From the NCBI RefSeq assembly GCF_019802255.1, contig NZ_JAHYSS010000008.1, positions 147,729 to 211,728 on the forward strand: DNA of 64,000 nucleotides, given 5' to 3'. This DNA comes from Pedobacter polysacchareus (lineage in GTDB: Bacteria; Bacteroidota; Bacteroidia; Sphingobacteriales; Sphingobacteriaceae). The translations under genes were made by a program, and so were the position numbers. Positions 17,538 to 27,607 of this stretch are shown piece by piece; position 1 is the stretch's first letter, and each line of letters starts with the position of its first letter. Below the pieces are notes generated by a model. That model saw nothing but the letters and a program-made list of their open reading frames with translations, did not search any database and was not told the DNA's origin.

Positions 17538-20500
17538 ATGAAAAATCTTTACAAAAAAGGGTTCTACCTCGTTTTGTGCGTTTTCTGGACTGCCATTGCC
17601 AGCGCACAAGAGGTAAGTCCGACTATCAAATCTCATCTTAATGGTATTGTGCTGGATGCAGGTACTAATCAGCCACTACCTGGGGCAGTAGTTAAAATCA
17701 GAGGAACGACTCATACTGTGTCAACCGATTCAGATGGTAAATTCAGCTTTGTAACCGGTCAGAGTTTTCCTTATATATTGGTAGTTAGTTTTATTGGCTA
17801 CGACCAGAAAATATTGACCGTGAACGGCAGTCCCGTGACGATCAAGCTGGAGGAAACACTGAATCAATTGAACGAATTGGTGGTGACCGGTTATAGTACC
17901 CAGGAGCGGAAATACATTGCCGGTGCGATCAGCAGTGTGAGCGGCTCGGTGGTACAGAATCAACCCTCAGGTGGTTTTAATCAGCTGCTGCAAGGAAAGA
18001 CGACCGGTGTACAGGTCACTACCAACTCAGGAGTTCCGGGCGGAGGGATTACTTTCCGCGTACGTGGGAATAACTCCATCAACGCATCTGTAGATCCTTT
18101 GTATATCATTGATGGGGTGTTTGTAAACAACAATGATCCGATTAACGCCGGACTGGGAAATCAGGCCGCATCTAATCCGATGGCGGATTTAAATCCCTCT
18201 GATATCGAGGACATCCAGATCCTGAAAGATGCCAATGCAACGGCCATTTATGGATCTCTTGGCGCAAATGGGGTGGTCATCGTGACTACAAAGCGTGGTA
18301 AAAGAAATACCAAAGCGGCCATCAACCTGAATACCTTTCAGGGATGGTCTACTGCTGTAGATAAATTCAAAGTAGCCACAGGGCCGGAAGTCGCCTTGCT
18401 GACCAACGAATCCAGAATAAATACCGCTATTGATAATGGCCTGGATCCTGCGTCTTTGGTGCTGCCTTTTCCTGATCCTGCAAGTATGCCTACTTACGAC
18501 AGGATCAGTGGGCTGTTTCGCACTGCTAGGACCTCTAATTATGAGCTGTCTACCTTGGGAGGAACCGATAAAAGCACCTATTATATAGGCTTAGGTTACC
18601 TCAACCAGGAATCTATTGTGAAACCCTCAAACTATACCCGTTATTCTGGCCGGTTCAATTATGATAATTACTTAACAGATAAATTGAAAGTGGGAACCAG
18701 TATCAATTTTACACGTTCAGACCGAAAGCTGAGCGGCAGTGATAACAACCCTACAGGAGTCATCAATTCTGCGCTTTTCCCAAGGTCTTATCTGCCAATT
18801 TTCAATGCCGACGGTACTTATGCGCGTTATGGAAGTTTTGATAACCACCTGGCGCTGATCAACAACATAGACAGTAAGGCCGTAGGATGGAGAACGATCG
18901 GCAATATCTATGGTGAGTATGTTTTCCTGCCAGGATTAAAATTGCGCAGCAGCTGGAGTATTGACAATACCAGCGAATATGACAATAGTTATTCCAATAC
19001 ACTAATCAGTGCTGGTATTGCGAGCAATGGCTCAGCCTCCTCCAGTGAGAACAAAATACTCGCGCTCACCAATGAGCAGGTATTGAGTTTTGTGAGGAAC
19101 TTAGGAGCGGATAAGAAACATAATATCAATGCGCTGATCGGGAATACCATCAACACGGTATTAAATCAGAGTACTTCGGCTTCAGGGTCGGGCTTCGCTG
19201 CAAACAGTCTTAAATCGATATCAGTAGCTGCTACGCGTTCTGGTTCGGCATCACGTTCAGCAGCGAACCTGATTTCTTTCTTTAGTAAGGCCAGTTATAC
19301 CTATGATGGAAAATATACCATTGATGGAAGTATCCGCGCCGATGCTTCTTCGAAATTCGGATCAAATAAACGCTGGGGTTATTTTCCTTCCGGAGGGCTC
19401 GCCTGGAGATTGAGTCAGGAAGATTTTATCAAACAACTGAATGTTTTTGATGAACTGAAAATAAGGGCCAGTCTAGGACTTTCGGGCAATCAGAATGGGA
19501 TAGGTGCTTATGCTGCACAAGGATTATGGTCGTCCGGAGCCAATTACCTGGAGCAGCCAGGGATTGCACCAACACAGCTGAGCAATCCTAACCTGACCTG
19601 GGAGACCACCAGACAGTTTAACATAGGAACCGAGTTTACCATCCTGAAGAAACGCCTGGAAATTGTGGCAGATTATTACAATAAATACACCTATGATCTG
19701 CTGCTGAACGTTCCTGTTCCTTACCGTTCAGGATTTTCTTCCTATTTACAGAATTATGGGGCAGTCAGGAACAAAGGATTTGAACTGGGCATTAATTCTA
19801 CTAATATTCAGACCGATGAATTTCAGTGGACTACCAACTTCAACATCTCTTTCAACAACAACAAGATTGAAAAACTGGCTTCGGATATCAGTCTGGGGGC
19901 TTCAGGAAGAAATATTTCTATCTTAAGAGAAGGGTATGCTGTGAATTCATTTCAGTTGTATAAACAATTGTATGTAGATCAGCAAACCGGAAATGCGATT
20001 TATGAAGACCTGAATGGGGATGGAAAGATTACTTCCGCAGATCGTCAGATTGTAGGCAATGCATTGCCGAAATTCACTGGCGGATTAACGAATCACCTCA
20101 GCTATAAAGGATTTGATTTCAGCTTCTTCTTTTACTTCCAGCAGGGCAATAAGATCATGAACATGAATGATTTCTTTATGGTGCATGGCGGTACACAGGC
20201 CAATATTGGCTTTCTGCCTCGTCAGCTGGACAGGTGGCAGAAACCGGGAGATATCACCGACATTCCAAGACTGACGACCTATAGCGGAAACCCGACTGAA
20301 AACGGCGGTGCCGCAAACAACTACGGTGGAAATGTAGCTAGTCTTTCTTCCCGATACCTGGAAGATGGATCTTTCATCAGACTGAAAACTGTTACCCTTG
20401 GTTATACACTTCCCAAGGATATTCTGACCAGAGTTGGCATCAGTAAAGTTAGGGTTTATGTACAGGGGACAAACCTGCTGACTTTCACTAAATACGGAGG

Positions 20501-20612
20501 TCTTGATCCGGAAGTCAGTTCACAATCCAGCAACCAGAATACCGTGGGTTATGACTGGGCAACTGTGCCTCAGCCAAGAACCATTCAGATTGGTGCAAAC
20601 GTAACCTTTTAA
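17538..20612 (+). CDS. SusC/RagA-family TonB-dependent receptor (no STN domain)
   Basis: 1024-aa outer-membrane channel. Signal peptide FYLVLCVFWTAIASAQ, then a CarboxypepD_reg-like domain (GTNQPLPGAVVKIRGT, VSFIGYDQKI), the SusC signature NQLNELVVTGYSTQERK, a plug (LLQGKTTGVQVTTNSGVPGG, DPLYIIDGVFVNN, IEDIQILKDANATAIYGSLG) and the barrel up to a terminal F. It lacks STN, and no sigma/FecR pair is linked, so control must come from elsewhere. It is followed by SusD and an M14 peptidase, and so resembles a peptide-import locus. Confidence 0.95.
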   Translation: MKNLYKKGFYLVLCVFWTAIASAQEVSPTIKSHLNGIVLDAGTNQPLPGAVVKIRGTTHTVSTDSDGKFSFVTGQSFPYILVVSFIGYDQKILTVNGSPVTIKLEETLNQLNELVVTGYSTQERKYIAGAISSVSGSVVQNQPSGGFNQLLQGKTTGVQVTTNSGVPGGGITFRVRGNNSINASVDPLYIIDGVFVNNNDPINAGLGNQAASNPMADLNPSDIEDIQILKDANATAIYGSLGANGVVIVTTKRGKRNTKAAINLNTFQGWSTAVDKFKVATGPEVALLTNESRINTAIDNGLDPASLVLPFPDPASMPTYDRISGLFRTARTSNYELSTLGGTDKSTYYIGLGYLNQESIVKPSNYTRYSGRFNYDNYLTDKLKVGTSINFTRSDRKLSGSDNNPTGVINSALFPRSYLPIFNADGTYARYGSFDNHLALINNIDSKAVGWRTIGNIYGEYVFLPGLKLRSSWSIDNTSEYDNSYSNTLISAGIASNGSASSSENKILALTNEQVLSFVRNLGADKKHNINALIGNTINTVLNQSTSASGSGFAANSLKSISVAATRSGSASRSAANLISFFSKASYTYDGKYTIDGSIRADASSKFGSNKRWGYFPSGGLAWRLSQEDFIKQLNVFDELKIRASLGLSGNQNGIGAYAAQGLWSSGANYLEQPGIAPTQLSNPNLTWETTRQFNIGTEFTILKKRLEIVADYYNKYTYDLLLNVPVPYRSGFSSYLQNYGAVRNKGFELGINSTNIQTDEFQWTTNFNISFNNNKIEKLASDISLGASGRNISILREGYAVNSFQLYKQLYVDQQTGNAIYEDLNGDGKITSADRQIVGNALPKFTGGLTNHLSYKGFDFSFFFYFQQGNKIMNMNDFFMVHGGTQANIGFLPRQLDRWQKPGDITDIPRLTTYSGNPTENGGAANNYGGNVASLSSRYLEDGSFIRLKTVTLGYTLPKDILTRVGISKVRVYVQGTNLLTFTKYGGLDPEVSSQSSNQNTVGYDWATVPQPRTIQIGANVTF

Positions 20613-20632
20613 TGATCTTAAAACAGAAAAAA

Positions 20633-21970
20633 ATGAACACAACATATCTTAGAAACAGCTTGCTCCTGGCTTTTGTCCTGCTCTCTGTTTCCTGCAAAAA
20701 ATACCTGGAGGAATTACCAGATTATGCATTGCCCAGCTCAAGCGCAATCACAGATGTCAGTACCGCCAGAGCGGCAATTATTGGTGCTTACGACCGGGTG
20801 CAGAATTACTATTCGTCCTCTTATCCAACATTGGGAACGATTACCGCAGATCACGTCATCTTCAACGGAACGCTGAGTGAGTATTTACAGCTGGACCAGA
20901 ATGCGATACCTACGGATAATGTGATCACAGTTGCTGCTTATCAGAGTCTCTACAGAACGATCAATTCTGCCAACAGCGTAATTGCTTATGTACCATTGGT
21001 GAATGATCCTTTGCTAACGGATGCAGAGAAAAATAAAATCCTAGGGGAAGCCTATTTCATCCGGGCATTGTCTTATTTTGATTTAGGCAGGGGCTGGGGA
21101 GGAGTGCAGCTTCAGCTGAAACCGACCAACGATCTGTCTGTGCTGAAAGGTATCAAACGCAGTACGCTGGACCAGACTTATGATCAGGTATTGGCGGATC
21201 TGATTCAGGCTGAGCAGCTGCTGCCAGAGGATGCGAACACCAGAAACCGTGCACAGAAAAGTGCAGCAAGAGCTTTACGCGCCAGATTGCACCTGTATAG
21301 AAAACAGTGGGCAGCTGCAGAAACGTATGCTACACAGGTGATCAGCAATACAAAATATACGCTGGTTAAACCTTATAAATCCTTTTTCACCGCGCCATTT
21401 CAAACTGCAGAGTCTATTTTGGAACTGGCTTATTCCTCAAATGACAGGAATAGCTATTGGAACCTTTGGTATCCTAGTTCTTCTGGCGGGCAGTTTACAC
21501 TGAAACCTTCAGATGGCCTGATCTCGAAATTGAACAATCCTGATATTGGTGGCGCCAGGAAAGCACTGATTGCCGGTACTGGGGCTACCGTTTATGGCGT
21601 GCTGTACAACACCGTTGGGCTCAGCACCGATCCTTCCTACCTGATCCGCATTGCAGAACTTTACCTGATCCGAGCGGAGGCAAGAGCGCAGCTGAACAAG
21701 CTGCCTGAGGCTGCAGCAGATTTGAATGCAGTAAGAGCGAGGGCGGATGTGGGTGCCACTACAGCGACTACACAAGCAGCGCTGATCCAGGCAATTGAAG
21801 ACGAGAACGGGATTGAATTTGCCTTTGAGGCACACCGCTGGTTTGACCTGGTCAGAACTGAGCGTGCAGGAACTGTACTCGGAATCACCAATAAGAATTA
21901 CTGGCTGTTTCCCATTCCTTATTCAGACATCCAATCAGATCCGGATGTGACACAAAACCCAGGGTATTAA
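20633..21970 (+). CDS. SusD/RagB-family outer-membrane lipoprotein
   Basis: 445-aa SusD-like binding lipoprotein. The ATG at 20633 gives a clean lipoprotein signal (LLLAFVLLSVSC). An upstream in-frame ATG at 20612 overlaps the SusC stop and would add seven residues. Landmarks: ILGEAYFIRALSYFDLGRGW, YLIRIAELYLIRAEARAQLN, DLNAVRARADVG, FAFEAHRWFDLVR, and the terminal VTQNPGY. It is at the short end for SusD proteins. It is cotranscribed with the preceding SusC and the following carboxypeptidase. Confidence 0.95.
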   Translation: MNTTYLRNSLLLAFVLLSVSCKKYLEELPDYALPSSSAITDVSTARAAIIGAYDRVQNYYSSSYPTLGTITADHVIFNGTLSEYLQLDQNAIPTDNVITVAAYQSLYRTINSANSVIAYVPLVNDPLLTDAEKNKILGEAYFIRALSYFDLGRGWGGVQLQLKPTNDLSVLKGIKRSTLDQTYDQVLADLIQAEQLLPEDANTRNRAQKSAARALRARLHLYRKQWAAAETYATQVISNTKYTLVKPYKSFFTAPFQTAESILELAYSSNDRNSYWNLWYPSSSGGQFTLKPSDGLISKLNNPDIGGARKALIAGTGATVYGVLYNTVGLSTDPSYLIRIAELYLIRAEARAQLNKLPEAAADLNAVRARADVGATTATTQAALIQAIEDENGIEFAFEAHRWFDLVRTERAGTVLGITNKNYWLFPIPYSDIQSDPDVTQNPGY

Positions 21971-21986
21971 TTTATAGCATAAAGAC

Positions 21987-24674
21987 ATGAAATTTTTCTT
22001 CCATACCACTAAAATATTGATCCTGCTCAGTTTGATCTGGATCCAGTCTGCATCGGCTCAAAATGCTTATTTCTTTCCTAAAGCCAGCGCATTGGATCCC
22101 AAAATCCCCACACCTGAACAGTTTTTAGGTTATCCTATCGGTACTTATTATACGCGCTATGATCAGGTGCTGGCCTATTTACGGCAGCTGGAAAAGCTAT
22201 CCGACCGCGTACACCTGGAAAGTCTTGGGAAAACTTATGAGCAGCGTGAGCAAGTGGTGGTGACCATCACTGCGCCTTCAAATTATGCGAAGTTGGAACA
22301 GATCAGACAGGAACACCTGGATCAGGTAGATCCTTCTAAACCTGTACTGAGCAATAATGCCCCAGTGATTATCCACTTGGGATACGGGGTGCATGGCAAT
22401 GAGACTTCCAGTACAGAAACGAGCTTACTTACAGCTTACTACCTGGCAGCAAGCAATGATGAGGAAACCCAGAAATGGCTGACAGAAGCAATCGTATTTA
22501 TTGATCCTGCGCTTAATCCGGATGGCAGAGACCGTGCGGCGAACTGGCATAATTCCTATCATTCTTTTCCTGCGGTAGGCGATCCGCTGGACAAAGCGCA
22601 CCAGGAGGCATGGCCGAATGGAAGGAGCAACCATTATTTTACCGACCTGAACCGAGACTGGCTGAACCTTGTACAGGTAGAAAGCCGGAACCGCCTTGCT
22701 TTCTTCCATAAATGGTATCCAAATGTACAGATCGATTTTCATGAGCAGGGAACGAATGCCACGTATTATTTTGAACCTTCGCCGAAACGCCATGAGAGCC
22801 CTGTGATCCCACAGTTTTTGTATGAATTTCAGGTAAACCTGGCAAAATACCATGCAAAAGCGCTGGATGATATCGGATCGCTTTATTTTACCAAAGAAAA
22901 TTATGATAACTTATCACCGATTTATGGTTCTACTTATCCTAAGTTTTTTGGTTCGGTAGCGGCAACTTTTGAGCAGGCGAGTTCAAGGGGGATTTTGCAG
23001 GAATCCACCAATGGCCCATTAACTTTTGCCTTCACCATCCGCAACCACCTGGCCACGAGTTTCTCTACGATCAGAGGTGCTGTGGCAGAGAAATCGGGGC
23101 TTTTTAAAGTACAAAAAGACTTCTTCAAATACGCTTTAGGACAAGGACAAAAGAATCCTGCCAAAGCATTTGTGTTTGGCGATCAAAATGATGTGAACCT
23201 GACGCAGAAATTCCTGGGCTTGCTCTTACAGCATCATGTAGAGGTGTATGAACTTGCTGATAAAATCAGTCAGGAGGGGAAAACATTTGAGAAAGGAAAA
23301 AGTTATATTGTTCCATCTGCCCAGCCCAACTTTTTAATTATTCACTCTATCTTTGAGGAGAATATATTGAAGGACAGCATCTTTTACGACAATACCGGAT
23401 GGAGTATCATTCAGGCTTACGGATTGAAATATGCAAAAGTAAATGGTGCTTTTTCTAAGGGTGCCGCTGTAAAAAATGTAGCTGCGGAAACTGGGCGGTT
23501 AAATGGCAATCGTTCCTCTTATGCCTACCTGATCAATTCTTCCGATTATAATTTTACGAAAGCATTGTATCAGCTGCAGCTGCAAAACGTGCTGGTTAAA
23601 ACGGCGTTTAAATCTTTCGTTGCAACTGTTGGCTCCGAGAAAAAAGCATACCTGCCAGGCGCTCTGGTGATTCCGGTAGTAGGGCAGACGCTTCCTCCGG
23701 ATTCCCTGTATGCGGTATTGAAAAGTGTGGCCCGATCTGCTAATATTGACATTAGCCCGGTGGCCACAGGTTTTAGTGCCGAGGGTATCGATTTAGGCAG
23801 CAGCAGTATTAAGGCTGTGCGAAAACCTGAAGTTGCGCTGGCTTTTGGTCAGGGTGTAACTTCTTCTGAAGCTGGTCAGGTGTGGTTCCTGTTGAATCAG
23901 CAGCTAGACCTGCCGGTTACTAAGCTGGACCTGCAAAGTTTTGCCAGAGCACCATTGAACCGCTATAACGTGTTGGTACTGCCAGGCGGTAACTATAGCG
24001 ATTGGGACAAAGCCACGATTGATAAGATCAAAAACTGGGTAACTGAAGGTGGAACGCTGATCACTTTCCAAACGGCAACAGCCTGGGCAGTAAACCAGGG
24101 CATCGTAAAAGAAAAGCTTTCGGAAACAGACAATTTCTCCAGAAGGGGCGAGGTGCCAGCAGCAGCACCGTTAGCTGCGGCATCATCTAAAGAAGAAGAT
24201 AAAACTAAAGGTCCGGGAAGAGGGGCAGCTGGAGCTGAATCGCTTGCTGCCAAACCTGTGAGAGGGACTAAAGACAGACTGGATTTTGCCAATCAGGAAG
24301 ATGTGGAAGGTTCAAAAAGAATCAATGGGGCGATCTTCTTAGCCGACCTTGACATTACCCATCCGGTAGCTTTTGGGGTCAGTTCCCGCAAACTGTTTAT
24401 CAATAAAAATGGCGCTACGTTATTACTGCCAAGTGAAAATAAATATGCAACTGTAGCACAGTATGCATTAAAGCCTTTCGTGAACGGTTATTCTTCTCAA
24501 TCGAATATTGACAAAGTAGCGGGTTCTGCGGCAATTATTGCCACAGGAATTGGTAGAGGAGAAGTGATCCTATTTGCCGATGATCCTACTTACAGGGGTT
24601 ATTGGTTGGGTACAGGACGTCTGTTCCTGAATTCGATATTCTTTGGTAATTTATTAAACGGAGGATACAGGTAA
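21987..24674 (+). CDS. Secreted M14-family zinc carboxypeptidase with C-terminal GATase1-like region
   Basis: 895-aa exported enzyme (signal ILILLSLIWIQSASAQ). The M14 catalytic domain covers about residues 40-370. Zinc ligands are H136 and E139 in GVHGNET and H252 in DFHEQG. The substrate-binding Arg block NPDGRDR is at about 177-183, and the probable catalytic Glu is E329 in ATFEQASSRG. The C-terminal half contains a glutamine-amidotransferase-like fold (YNVLVLPGGNYSDW) and an Ala/Lys/Gly-rich insert near 730-755. It lies 16 bp after SusD. It probably trims peptides at the surface or in the periplasm for import through the SusCD pair. An 18-bp perfect hairpin ends the operon. Confidence 0.93.
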   Translation: MKFFFHTTKILILLSLIWIQSASAQNAYFFPKASALDPKIPTPEQFLGYPIGTYYTRYDQVLAYLRQLEKLSDRVHLESLGKTYEQREQVVVTITAPSNYAKLEQIRQEHLDQVDPSKPVLSNNAPVIIHLGYGVHGNETSSTETSLLTAYYLAASNDEETQKWLTEAIVFIDPALNPDGRDRAANWHNSYHSFPAVGDPLDKAHQEAWPNGRSNHYFTDLNRDWLNLVQVESRNRLAFFHKWYPNVQIDFHEQGTNATYYFEPSPKRHESPVIPQFLYEFQVNLAKYHAKALDDIGSLYFTKENYDNLSPIYGSTYPKFFGSVAATFEQASSRGILQESTNGPLTFAFTIRNHLATSFSTIRGAVAEKSGLFKVQKDFFKYALGQGQKNPAKAFVFGDQNDVNLTQKFLGLLLQHHVEVYELADKISQEGKTFEKGKSYIVPSAQPNFLIIHSIFEENILKDSIFYDNTGWSIIQAYGLKYAKVNGAFSKGAAVKNVAAETGRLNGNRSSYAYLINSSDYNFTKALYQLQLQNVLVKTAFKSFVATVGSEKKAYLPGALVIPVVGQTLPPDSLYAVLKSVARSANIDISPVATGFSAEGIDLGSSSIKAVRKPEVALAFGQGVTSSEAGQVWFLLNQQLDLPVTKLDLQSFARAPLNRYNVLVLPGGNYSDWDKATIDKIKNWVTEGGTLITFQTATAWAVNQGIVKEKLSETDNFSRRGEVPAAAPLAAASSKEEDKTKGPGRGAAGAESLAAKPVRGTKDRLDFANQEDVEGSKRINGAIFLADLDITHPVAFGVSSRKLFINKNGATLLLPSENKYATVAQYALKPFVNGYSSQSNIDKVAGSAAIIATGIGRGEVILFADDPTYRGYWLGTGRLFLNSIFFGNLLNGGYR

Positions 24675-24683
24675 CTCAGCGGG

Positions 24684-24729
24684 AAATCAGTTTCGTATAC
24701 CACAATTACCGGGTATACGAAACTGATTT
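24684..24729. terminator. Bidirectional terminator, 18-bp perfect stem
   Basis: AAATCAGTTTCGTATACC (24684-24701) is exactly complementary to 24712-24729, with a 10-nt loop and T/A runs on both sides. It sits between the convergent ends of the M14 gene and the AraC gene and should stop transcription in both directions. Confidence 0.92.
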
Positions 24730-24734
24730 TTTCA

Positions 24735-25628
24735 TTAACCAAAATTTTGTCGATAGACACCGGGCGATATATCTGTTAACTTTTTAAACAGCTTATTGAA
24801 AGACTGCGGGTGTTCAAATCCCAATGTATAAGCGATTTCAGCAATGCTGAGGTTACTGGTCGCCAGGATGTTTTTTGCCTTTTCGATCAACTTGTCATGA
24901 ATATGTTGTTGTGTACTTTGTCCGGTTAGAGACTTCAGGAGGTCTGTTAAATACCTCGGAGAAACCTTCAAATGTGCAGCAATTTCTTGCACTGAAGGCA
25001 GTCCTGGCTGGTTAAAACGCTCCTGTAGATAGTCATTCATCAGCTCAATTAAGCCCTTGTAAATCCCTTTACGTGTGAGGAACTGTCGGTTATAAAACCT
25101 GTTGCTGTGGTTCAGCAGTAATTCTATCTGCGATACCAATATGTCCTGACTGAACTGATCATTATGGCGATCCAGTTCGATGGCAATGGCATCAAATAAT
25201 GTTTCGATGACTTTCTTTTCTTTATCAGACATGAAAAGTGCTTCTGAAACACCGTAAGAAAAGAATCCATATTTCAATATGGTTTTAGCCAATGGATAGC
25301 TCTGGATTAGATCTGGGTGAAAGTAAAGCGCATAACCTTCATATTGATCAGTATCATCAGACATCCTGACCAGCTGATTTGGTGCGAGAAAAGCCAGGCC
25401 TCCTGCTTCGAAATCATAATGCCCTTGTCCATACTTTAGCTGTCCGCTAAAACTCCTTTTAAACGAGATTTTATAGAGGTCGATTAAAAAGTGCTTTCCT
25501 GCATATTTTTCGGCGATCTTGTTGAGGTCATAATTCACCAATGCAGCCAATGGATGCTGGGGCTTGGGCAGATCCAAAGCATCCATCAGTTGAGAAACAT
25601 GCTTAAATATCAATGGCTTTTCTTTCAT
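24735..25628 (-). CDS. AraC-family transcriptional regulator
   Basis: 297-aa regulator. The N-terminal about 190 residues have a cupin-like AraC_binding pattern (YGQGHYDFEAGGLAFLAPNQ). The C-terminal domain has both helix-turn-helix units (PSVQEIAAHLKVSPRYLTDL and LSIAEIAYTLGFEHPQSFNK). It follows the SDR gene by 20 bp on the same strand, so the two are likely one transcript. The usual arrangement for such a pair in this phylum is an SDR gene controlled by the adjacent AraC gene. Confidence 0.9.
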   Translation of the reverse strand: MKEKPLIFKHVSQLMDALDLPKPQHPLAALVNYDLNKIAEKYAGKHFLIDLYKISFKRSFSGQLKYGQGHYDFEAGGLAFLAPNQLVRMSDDTDQYEGYALYFHPDLIQSYPLAKTILKYGFFSYGVSEALFMSDKEKKVIETLFDAIAIELDRHNDQFSQDILVSQIELLLNHSNRFYNRQFLTRKGIYKGLIELMNDYLQERFNQPGLPSVQEIAAHLKVSPRYLTDLLKSLTGQSTQQHIHDKLIEKAKNILATSNLSIAEIAYTLGFEHPQSFNKLFKKLTDISPGVYRQNFG

Positions 25629-25648
25629 GAGCTGATGCTAAGGTAGGA

Positions 25649-26389
25649 TTAATCCTGGACGGATGGGCGAATTACAATTTCACCTACTTCCACCTGATCT
25701 GGCTGGCTGATGGCGTAGACTACGGCCTCTGCAATGTCATTCGCAGAGATGGCAATTTTATTTGCTTTGTCTTTGATCGCTGCTTTTAGGCTTTCGTCTT
25801 TGATATGGTCTGACAGTTCTGTATCCACAAAACCCGGAGAGATTCCGGTGACCCGATATTTGCCCTCAGATTCTTGTCGCAATGCTTCAGCGATGGTACG
25901 TACTGCATTTTTGGTGCCTGCATAAACGGCTTGCAGCGGTACAATTTTAATCCCAGAAGTAGAGATGATGTTGATGATGTGTCCTGATCCTTGTTTCTTA
26001 AAGCAGGGCATTGATGCGGCGATACCATGTAAAACACCTTTGAGGTTCACATCAATCATTTCCATCCAATCTTCTACCTGTAAATCATCCATACGGGAAA
26101 GTTGGCTGATTCCAGCATTATTAATCATAACATCCAATCTGCCATATTTATGCTGAGCGAGTTGAACGAGCTGCTCCAGGTCTTCTCTTTTTTTTACATC
26201 TGTCACCAAATAATCGGCTGCCCCGCCTGCCTCGATGATCTGGTTTGTGAGTTGTGATAATTTATCCTGGCGACGTGCGCCCAGGACGACCTTTGCACCT
26301 TGCGCTGCGAGCATCACTGCGATCGCTTCCCCAATTCCACTGCTGGCACCTGTGATGGCTACTACTTTATTTTTGATCCTGTTTTCCAT
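25649..26389 (-). CDS. Short-chain dehydrogenase/reductase (classical SDR)
   Basis: 246-aa NAD(P)-dependent oxidoreductase. Cofactor motif TGASSGIG at 13-20, NNAG at 90-93, and catalytic S143, Y156 and K160 (YAGTK). ARR after the second beta strand (residues 38-40) favours NADP(H). This family reduces or oxidises small carbonyl/alcohol substrates; the substrate is not predictable. It is the upstream gene of an SDR-AraC pair. Confidence 0.93.
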   Translation of the reverse strand: MENRIKNKVVAITGASSGIGEAIAVMLAAQGAKVVLGARRQDKLSQLTNQIIEAGGAADYLVTDVKKREDLEQLVQLAQHKYGRLDVMINNAGISQLSRMDDLQVEDWMEMIDVNLKGVLHGIAASMPCFKKQGSGHIINIISTSGIKIVPLQAVYAGTKNAVRTIAEALRQESEGKYRVTGISPGFVDTELSDHIKDESLKAAIKDKANKIAISANDIAEAVVYAISQPDQVEVGEIVIRPSVQD

Positions 26390-26460
26390 CTTACAAAGAT
26401 CTGTTAGGATGGCCTGGGAAAATTAGCCTAAACTGTTGATGTTGTAGCCAGAAAAACGAC

Positions 26461-27207
26461 CTAATGCATTAATTTTTGTGCCATTCCCCAAAGCGCTCCA
26501 ACGATGGCCTGGAATATCGAATAAGACAGGATCACTAAAATGCTTCTGAAAAACAGTGCTTTTTTACTATAGCCATAGGCCGAGTAAAATTGAAAATAAT
26601 ACCAGATACCGTAGATGTATAGGGAGGGAGTGATGATCGCAAGGTAAATCAATGCAAGTGTTTTAGTCTGGGTATAAAAGATGGCACAAATGGTGAAGAC
26701 CAATCCGATGATTAATTCTGCGGCAGCTTTGTAGGAGTTTAAAACCAGATTCTCCGAATAATTAAGTTTAGCTTTTCTGAACCAAATGAAGCTAAATAAT
26801 GAATTAATTGGGATGGTAACCACGATCAATATTTTGGGGTATTTTGTTGCAAATTCCTCAAATGAATTCATCGCGGATTTGTTGCTGCCGGGTATTAAAT
26901 CAGCTAGTTTGATGTGGACATAAGGGCTTAAAAGGCTGGATACAGTTAAAATCACAAGTATCAGCGTCACGAAATTAAAGTAGTTCGCTCTTTTGCCCTG
27001 TATAAATTCCCGAACACTATGGCCGGGTCTTGTGAAAAGTTCTTTCAGGGTAAAAAGGATGCCTTTGTCTACATGCCAAACCCCATGAATAAAATCATGT
27101 GCGACAAAATGTTTTATGGAGTACCGGTGTACACTCGATTTTTGTCCGCAATTGTGACAATAATTGTCAATTACCTGAAGGTTACAATTTAAGCAATTAT
27201 GCTCCAT
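26461..27207 (-). CDS. DUF3667 membrane protein with N-terminal zinc ribbon
   Basis: 248-aa protein. The N-terminus has two CxxC pairs (CLNC and CHNC), as in the DUF3667 family zinc-ribbon, followed by the family block HDFIHGVWHVDKGILFTLKE and RPGHSVREFIQGKRANYFNF. About five transmembrane segments make up the rest. The family is widespread in Bacteroidota and has no established function. A 65-aa membrane-protein gene lies 32 bp upstream on the same strand. Confidence 0.88.
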   Translation of the reverse strand: MEHNCLNCNLQVIDNYCHNCGQKSSVHRYSIKHFVAHDFIHGVWHVDKGILFTLKELFTRPGHSVREFIQGKRANYFNFVTLILVILTVSSLLSPYVHIKLADLIPGSNKSAMNSFEEFATKYPKILIVVTIPINSLFSFIWFRKAKLNYSENLVLNSYKAAAELIIGLVFTICAIFYTQTKTLALIYLAIITPSLYIYGIWYYFQFYSAYGYSKKALFFRSILVILSYSIFQAIVGALWGMAQKLMH

Positions 27208-27239
27208 TGGTATACTGGATAAATTTAGAATTTTGGTTT

Positions 27240-27437
27240 TTACTGCTCCTTTTGGTCTGCTTTTCTCCCTCTTATAATCACAAAAATGGAAAAGATGAAT
27301 GTTAGTGAATAAATAATTCCGAGACCCAGATTTTTAAACTGGAAGTTTTCAAAATCAAATTCTTTATAGGTAGCTGCTCCCAGGATAATTGCAATAATCC
27401 AAAATGCTGGGGATCCTAGATCTTTTTTGTCTTTCAT
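27240..27437 (-). CDS. Small two-helix membrane protein, unknown
   Basis: 65 aa with an ATG start, two hydrophobic segments (FWIIAIILGAATY and LGLGIIYSLTFIFSIFVII) and a charged C-terminus (RGRKADQKEQ). The even helical pattern and the position 32 bp upstream of the DUF3667 gene support a real gene. I do not recognise a family. Confidence 0.6.
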   Translation of the reverse strand: MKDKKDLGSPAFWIIAIILGAATYKEFDFENFQFKNLGLGIIYSLTFIFSIFVIIRGRKADQKEQ

Positions 27438-27607
27438 ACTCTTTTTCTTAAAGGAAATACAATGGTTTTACAATCGACCCTGATTCAGGACTTAAATTAA
27501 TTAAGCGCGTTCCTGGTCCCATAAAAACTGTTTTATGTAAAAGTGAAGACAAAAATTTTCCCAAATACTACACTAAAGTGTAGATTTGTTATTCAGCTAT
27601 AGCCAAA

